Shown here in pieces: positions 58,699 to 64,000 of a DNA stretch of 64,000 nucleotides. Position 1 is the stretch's first letter. Every line of letters begins with the position of its first letter. The notes under the pieces are model-generated. The model did no database searches, was not told the origin of the DNA, and worked only from the letters and a program-made list of their open reading frames with translations. The DNA comes from Botryotinia globosa (taxonomy: Eukaryota; Ascomycota; Leotiomycetes; Helotiales; Sclerotiniaceae): the NCBI GenBank assembly GCA_014898425.1, contig RCSZ01000019.1, forward strand, positions 434,001 to 498,000. Reading direction: 5' to 3'. The translations under genes were made by a program, and so were the position numbers.

Positions 58699-61092
58699 AT
58701 TCGAACCCAGAAAGAATCTGAAGAATCTGAAGAATCTCCATCACATTATACCATCGCTGCTATCAATCAATCATATGGTCCCTCTGTTTCATCTATTTTC
58801 CGAGGTTCCCAATGCATATGCATACTGTATATATATCATGACAACAAGATACTTCAACCACATGGTGAAAATGCTCTCACACGTACGCTCAGGCGCATTA
58901 AACTCTCGTGGTAATGTTTACACACAGATTGCTATGTAGGTTATTTGCCTTTGGCTTTACGAGGAAATTCAATGGTTTCCATTCCGTGCCAGAACATATC
59001 TACCTAGTATTTCTCTTTGCTTAGACCATGATTGACTTTGCTATCACAGCTTTTCTCGATTCATTCAAAAGAGGATCCAAATTTGATGTGGATTTCTCAT
59101 CGCTTTCCGATGGGCAGAGTTAAAAGACTGGGACCTGGAGGCTCTAGAGACTGTCTCCTACGGACTTTCTTACTTATACCTTTTCCACACACAAGAAGAA
59201 TCTTATCATTGGCATATTCTTCGTTCCTTCACATCTCAACATTATCAGTACGAAGCAATTCTAATCTTGATTGCAACATACGGAGCAATGCTCAGCAGCA
59301 TTATGTTGAGAGTTCGATTCTATGACACAAGATGTTGCTTCGCCGCTCATAAGCAGCTATGCTGAGCGATTTTTGATTGATCTTCTATCAAAATATACTT
59401 TTGGGACCTGAGTTTAAAGACCGTCTCTTCCTTGACTATTTCCAACTTGAAGATGGCAGCCCGTGTTAGCCCTTGCGGCACGGCAAGATTCTCTAGGTAT
59501 ACGATCCTGCAACAATTGAATACCTTTATATCATGTCAAGAAATCTCCTGATCATAGGGCAGCAAATCCATCCTGTTAAGAATGTTTACAACCACTCTCT
59601 TGATGTTTGACTCTCACTTCTTGCCGGTCCCTTTGAACTTTGGCCGTGGCGGTTACAACGGACCTAATGATGATTCTGAGGGCGAAAGCCGAAATTCTTG
59701 ACCATGGCCATACTTCTTCAGTTATACCAGATCTTATGGGCTCAACAGATTGCAGAGGGGAGTTGCGAAATCTTTTCTGTCCCCTCATGTTCAAGGCTTG
59801 CCCGGCAAATAAGTCACAAGGAGTAGTCAACGAAGATACAAGAGTTTTGAGAACTATCAAACTATAAGATAGTCCCCCAATGTCTTTGCAGAGAACTATG
59901 GATCATAGAGACCCGAAGTTTAAGACTCTCTTGTAATCAATCCGACTTTCTCTGTCTCAATATTCGAAAGGGATTTACGAACTCCTCGTTTGACGGGCAA
60001 CGACTTTCTAATCACCTCGTCGGAACATAACTTTTCAAACATGCGAACTTTCGTCAAATTTATCATTCGTCCGAAATCAGCGCTGCCTTGCAATCAAAGT
60101 TCTTCCTAGGATGTATATTTCTATTTTGATGCGCGAGTCTCTTTTTCGTATGAGAAATGTATGATCGTTTATTCACTTTTCAAAACCTCAATGTCAAGGC
60201 CTTGTGGGATGTTCATCATTGAAATCCGATTAGCTCGAATGAAACATCAAATTTCAACTAAATGTCGAATTCGAATCGGACTACCTACTTGACAACAAGA
60301 AGCGTGGAAGAGAGGGGAGAACGGGAGGAGGGAAGAAGATTGGATTTATATTTGGGGGCGAGGATATTGGGCTTCAATGGATAAATGAGTGTTGATCAAG
60401 AGTCACGGTTAGAGGCTCACGCATTCCAATATGATATAACCGAAGGCGTGGTAGATTTACGATAAAGAGGTGAGCTCTGTCTAAACTTTGATATGAAGGA
60501 GACATTAATGTGGACACAACCATGGAATATTTGTCACCAAACCTTTGATCACATTCAAGAACTACTATACATTTCCCAGGGAGGAAAGTTTTCCTGCGTT
60601 TATTCATGCTTTGGAAACTGGGATCGAGTTGGGTTGGATAATTATTAGACACTGGAGTAATATGTATATATATCATATAACATAATAAATTCATTCAATG
60701 TAAATATAAATTGAACACAATTTTATAAAAGCTAAATAGCTTCTATGCATATCTATTATAGGTATTCGGTATAATTAGAAAATATATTATTTCTATTTCT
60801 TGAAAAATTATATATATATATATGAGGAATACTCCTTGGAAATTGATAATATGAGATATAGATAGATAGATAGATAGGCTAGGTTATAATAAATATATCA
60901 TTCATTTATTCATCCACTCCTACTCGTATTTAGGTACTTGTAAATTAAATTATTAATTAATTATTACTTCATCTACTTCCTTCTATTGATATTCTCAACT
61001 TCATTTAGTTTAGTTGTATTACTTGAGTTGTATTGTTTGAGTATAAATATATTAAAAATATTAGATTGATATAATATGATATCACGAGCTTT

Positions 61093-61173
61093 TTTCGGCC
61101 CTTTGGGGCTAAAAATAACAACGGGCTCGCTAACGCTCTCCGTAGTTATTTTTCACGCCCCTCAGGACCTACG
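61093..61173. repeat. Imperfect palindrome in AT-rich block
   Basis: Inner arms of 14 bp, AAAAATAACaACGG (61111-61124) and CCGTaGTTATTTTT (61140-61153), differ at one position and flank a 15-base loop. Outer arms (GGCCC..TTGGGGC and GCCCCTCAGGACC) pair partially. GC-rich compared with its surroundings. Confidence 0.75.
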
Positions 61174-61276
61174 TTTATCTTTGTATTATATAGCTTTTAG
61201 AATTCTAAAAATAAATAAGATTTATATTTTTATATTTTATATTTTTATATTTTATATTTTTATATTTTTATATTTT

Positions 61277-61644
<368 letters not shown>

Positions 61645-61709
61645 CTTTATTAACCTCTAGCTTTTAGCTTATATAAAAGTATTAAAGGTATAATTAAACC
61701 CTAAAACCT

Positions 61710-62100
61710 TATAAACCTCAAAACCTCAAAACCTCAAAACCTTATAATTCTTTTTCTAAATCTTTTCTAAATCTTTTTCTAAATCTTTTCTAATTCTTTT
61801 TCTAAATCTTTTTCTAATTCTTTTCTAATTCTTTTCTAATTCTTTTCTAATTCTTTTTTAATTCTTTTCTAATTCTTTTCTAATTCTTTTTTATTTTTCT
61901 TTTTTTATTTTTCTTTTTAATTCTCTTTTTAATTCTCTTTTAATTATTTTCTAATTTCTATTTTTCTAATTCTTTTTCTAATTCTTTTTCTAATTCTTTT
62001 TTTATTTTCTTTTTAATTCTCTTTTTATTTTTCTTTTTAATTCTCTTTTTAATTATTTTTCTAATTTCTATTTTTCTAATTTCTAATTTTCTATTCTTTT
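61710..62100. repeat. Pyrimidine-rich minisatellite (AATTCTTTTCT-like)
   Basis: Begins with CAAAACCT units (about 61715-61742), then many 10-13-bp units of AATTCTTTT(T)CT with length drift. Strand asymmetric: T far exceeds A. Confidence 0.85.
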
Positions 62101-62103
62101 TTT

Positions 62104-62264
62104 CTCTAATAAATCTAGTAAATCTAATAAATCTAATAAATCTAATAAATCTAATAAATCTAATAAATCTAATAAATCTAATAAATCTAATAAATCTAAT
62201 AAATCTAATAAATCTAATAAATCTAATAAATCTAATAAATCTAATAAATCTAATAAATCTAATC
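62104..62264. repeat. Nonamer (TAAATCTAA)n array
   Basis: About 18 nearly perfect 9-bp units, ending a few bases before the LTR-like element. Confidence 0.95.
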
Positions 62265-62270
62265 CCTTCT

Positions 62271-62429
62271 TGTGAGGACTGTGAACTAGAAAGGAGTTGT
62301 TTTAATGGTTTAGTTATTGATAAAGATCTAAAAGGAAGTTGGAAGCGAGGCTTCCAACTTATACTTGAAAACTAGCTAAAATGGCTAGTACAGCCGGTCA
62401 CGTGCATGGAGGGTCCGTGCGCCCTCACA
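62271..62429 (+). mobile_element. Solo LTR-like element with 5-bp target duplication
   Basis: 159 bp starting TGTGAGG and ending CCTCACA, a 7-bp perfect terminal inverted repeat with the canonical TG...CA ends of LTRs. It is flanked on both sides by CTTCT (62266-62270 and 62430-62434), a perfect 5-bp target-site duplication. An internal perfect hairpin GTTGGAAG-N5-CTTCCAAC lies at 62338-62358. No internal region or second LTR is present in the window, so recombination between two LTRs is the simplest origin. A small non-autonomous element (TRIM or MITE-like) is the alternative. Strand is arbitrary. Confidence 0.8.
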
Positions 62430-63524
62430 CTTCTCTTTTCTTTCTAATCTCTTCTCTTATCTCTCTTATTACTAATCAAATCTGAACTAATCAGAATCGT
62501 ATTAGCAATTTTTTATCGAACTTTTTGTTGTTTTTAATAAATATTAATTAAATCACTTAATATTATTATAATATTAAGGGAACTAATTATAATAATAAAA
62601 TTCTATTATTATAATTAAATAATAAAAATTCAATAATATAAGAAAAATTTCTTATATTCTTTATTCTCTTTATATAAGGAAGAATATTATTATAAAAATA
62701 AAATAAAGAATTCTTTATTAAAAAGAAAATCCTTTATTAATCCTTTATTCAAAATAATAATTTATTATTTTGAAAAATTTGAAATATAATATAGGAATTA
62801 ATCCGAATACAAAATAACAAATACAATCTTATACAATATTATTTTTCCTTTTTTTTTATTATAAAGAATTGATTATAAATCAATAAAGAAAATTGATAAA
62901 ATTGATTATAAAATTAGAAATTTCAAGTACATTATATATATATTATAAGCTTACACTATCTATATATAGAAAATAGAAAAAAGTATAAATAAATAGCTTG
63001 AATCTCTATATTCAGATCTTTTTTTAATATTTATTTCTATATATATATATAAATATATAATATAATACAATATAATTCAATAATAACTTTTATTTATTCT
63101 ATTAGTCTAAACTTCTAATATAGTATTATTTTAATACTATTCCCAATTCGGTTTAGCTTATCCCACGCTAAGCGAGTGATCAATGACACTTTTTATTATA
63201 AAATCAATTAAACAATTGATATATTAATAACAACTCTTTTTTTTAAAAAAAAAATAATATTATTTAAAAGCTATTAATTTAAAGAATATAAAAATATCAA
63301 TTAATTATATTTCATAAATTATTTACAATTATTATACCTATTAATAATAATATCTAATCTAGATTAGGATTTTGTAGGATTTTGATATTCACCGCACAGA
63401 CCTTACGTACTTTCTAGACCAATCAGCTTTCAGTTATAAACCGTGTTTTAAATCCTGTATGTTAGAGATATGATATCATATAATATATATATTCTAGAAT
63501 GGATTATAGATTATAAATTACAGA

Positions 63525-63691
63525 TTATAGATTATATTATTGATTATATTATTGATTATATTATTGAGTATATTATAGATTATATTATTGATTATATTAT
63601 TGATTATATTATTGATTATATTATTGATTATATTATTGATTATATTATAGATTATATTATAGATTATATTATTGATTATATTATTGATTAC
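63525..63691. repeat. 12-bp array (ATTGATTATATT)n
   Basis: About 13 dodecamer units with ATAG/ATTG variation. The repeated Ile-Asp-Tyr frame across it is an artefact. Confidence 0.93.
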
Positions 63692-63885
63692 TAGGTGCTT
63701 ATTTTATTACCCCTACAAATGGTATACTAATTTCAGGGTATGGTTTTAGTGTAATTAGTATGATAGTGTGGTCGTGGTAGATGCGTTTGAATGAATGGAA
63801 TGGGTGGATGCGAGGGATTATGAGGATGGGAGATGGGAAATGAGAGATGATGAATAAATTGATGAGTGAATGAATTCATATGATA

Positions 63886-64000
63886 TATTTATATTTATAT
63901 TTATATTTATATTTATATTTATATTTATATTTATATTTATATTTATATTTATATTTATATTTATATTTATATTTATATTTATATTTATATTTATATTTAT
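63886..64000. repeat. (ATTTAT)n hexamer array, runs off the right edge
   Basis: Perfect ATTTAT units to the end of the window; the true length is unknown. Confidence 0.95.

Larger units (their letters stand above)
58021..60680. other. Gene-free region with minisatellites
   Basis: 58.3-58.7 kb carries several distinct tandem repeats, listed separately. 58.7-60.7 kb is of ordinary composition with no supported gene; open frames (59032-59325, 59640-59867, 60374-60694) have no recognisable features. Confidence 0.5.

Noticed and set aside
62104..62264. Possible CRISPR-like periodic repeat
   Set aside because: Direct nonamer satellite without spacers, in a eukaryotic genome.
63470..63694. Repeated Ile-Asp-Tyr frame
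   Set aside because: Translation of the 12-bp satellite.

Overview
The window looks like nuclear DNA of a filamentous ascomycete. Protein-coding genes are compact, and most multi-exon genes are interrupted by short introns (about 48-170 bp) with GT...AG ends and CTAAC/CTAAT-like branch points. Several families are typical of filamentous fungi: a Zn2Cys6 cluster, a DUF6604-like protein, an ergothioneine-type Egt2 lyase, an Hst3/Hst4-class sirtuin, and a UBL3/MUB-like protein ending in a CAAX box. Moderate GC in genes, AT-rich islands and overall gene style fit a Leotiomycete (Sclerotinia/Botrytis-like), but that placement is inference from familiarity, not from a marker gene.

Layout. 1-10.6 kb holds an Rqt4/TRIP4-like zinc-finger gene (+), a TTC27/Emw1-like TPR gene (-) and a four-exon GYF-domain gene (-). 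12.3-18.1 kb holds a disordered hypothetical protein, a glycine-zipper protein with a His-rich tail, and a small secreted cupin-like protein. 18.2-24.8 kb is gene-poor: an AT-rich island, a clearly broken MFS transporter pseudogene and uninterpretable decayed sequence. 24.8-37.9 kb holds an Egt2-like PLP enzyme, a large disordered protein, an RNase H-like protein, a DUF6604-like protein and a secreted Pro/Thr repeat protein. A stop-interrupted reading frame lies at 38.2-39.1 kb.

39.8-43.5 kb carries pyrroline-5-carboxylate reductase and proline dehydrogenase side by side on the same strand: one makes P5C from proline, the other reduces P5C to proline. 44.3-48.0 kb is an Hst3/Hst4-type sirtuin whose catalytic core is split by a long disordered insertion containing a complete Zn2Cys6 DNA-binding motif; this is the most unusual gene here. 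49.5-57.6 kb holds a Trp-rich hypothetical protein, a soluble tandem ABC ATPase, the proteasome assembly factor Ump1 (divergent from the ABC gene) and the UBL3-like protein.

From 57.6 kb to the right end no gene is supported. There is a stack of micro- and minisatellites (57.9-58.7 kb), then an AT-rich block (60.7-63.7 kb) with long TAA, nonamer, dodecamer and hexamer arrays, an imperfect palindrome, and a 159-bp element with TG...CA ends and a perfect 5-bp target duplication that reads as a solo LTR. Exon limits given below were worked out by hand from splice signals and reading-frame arithmetic.
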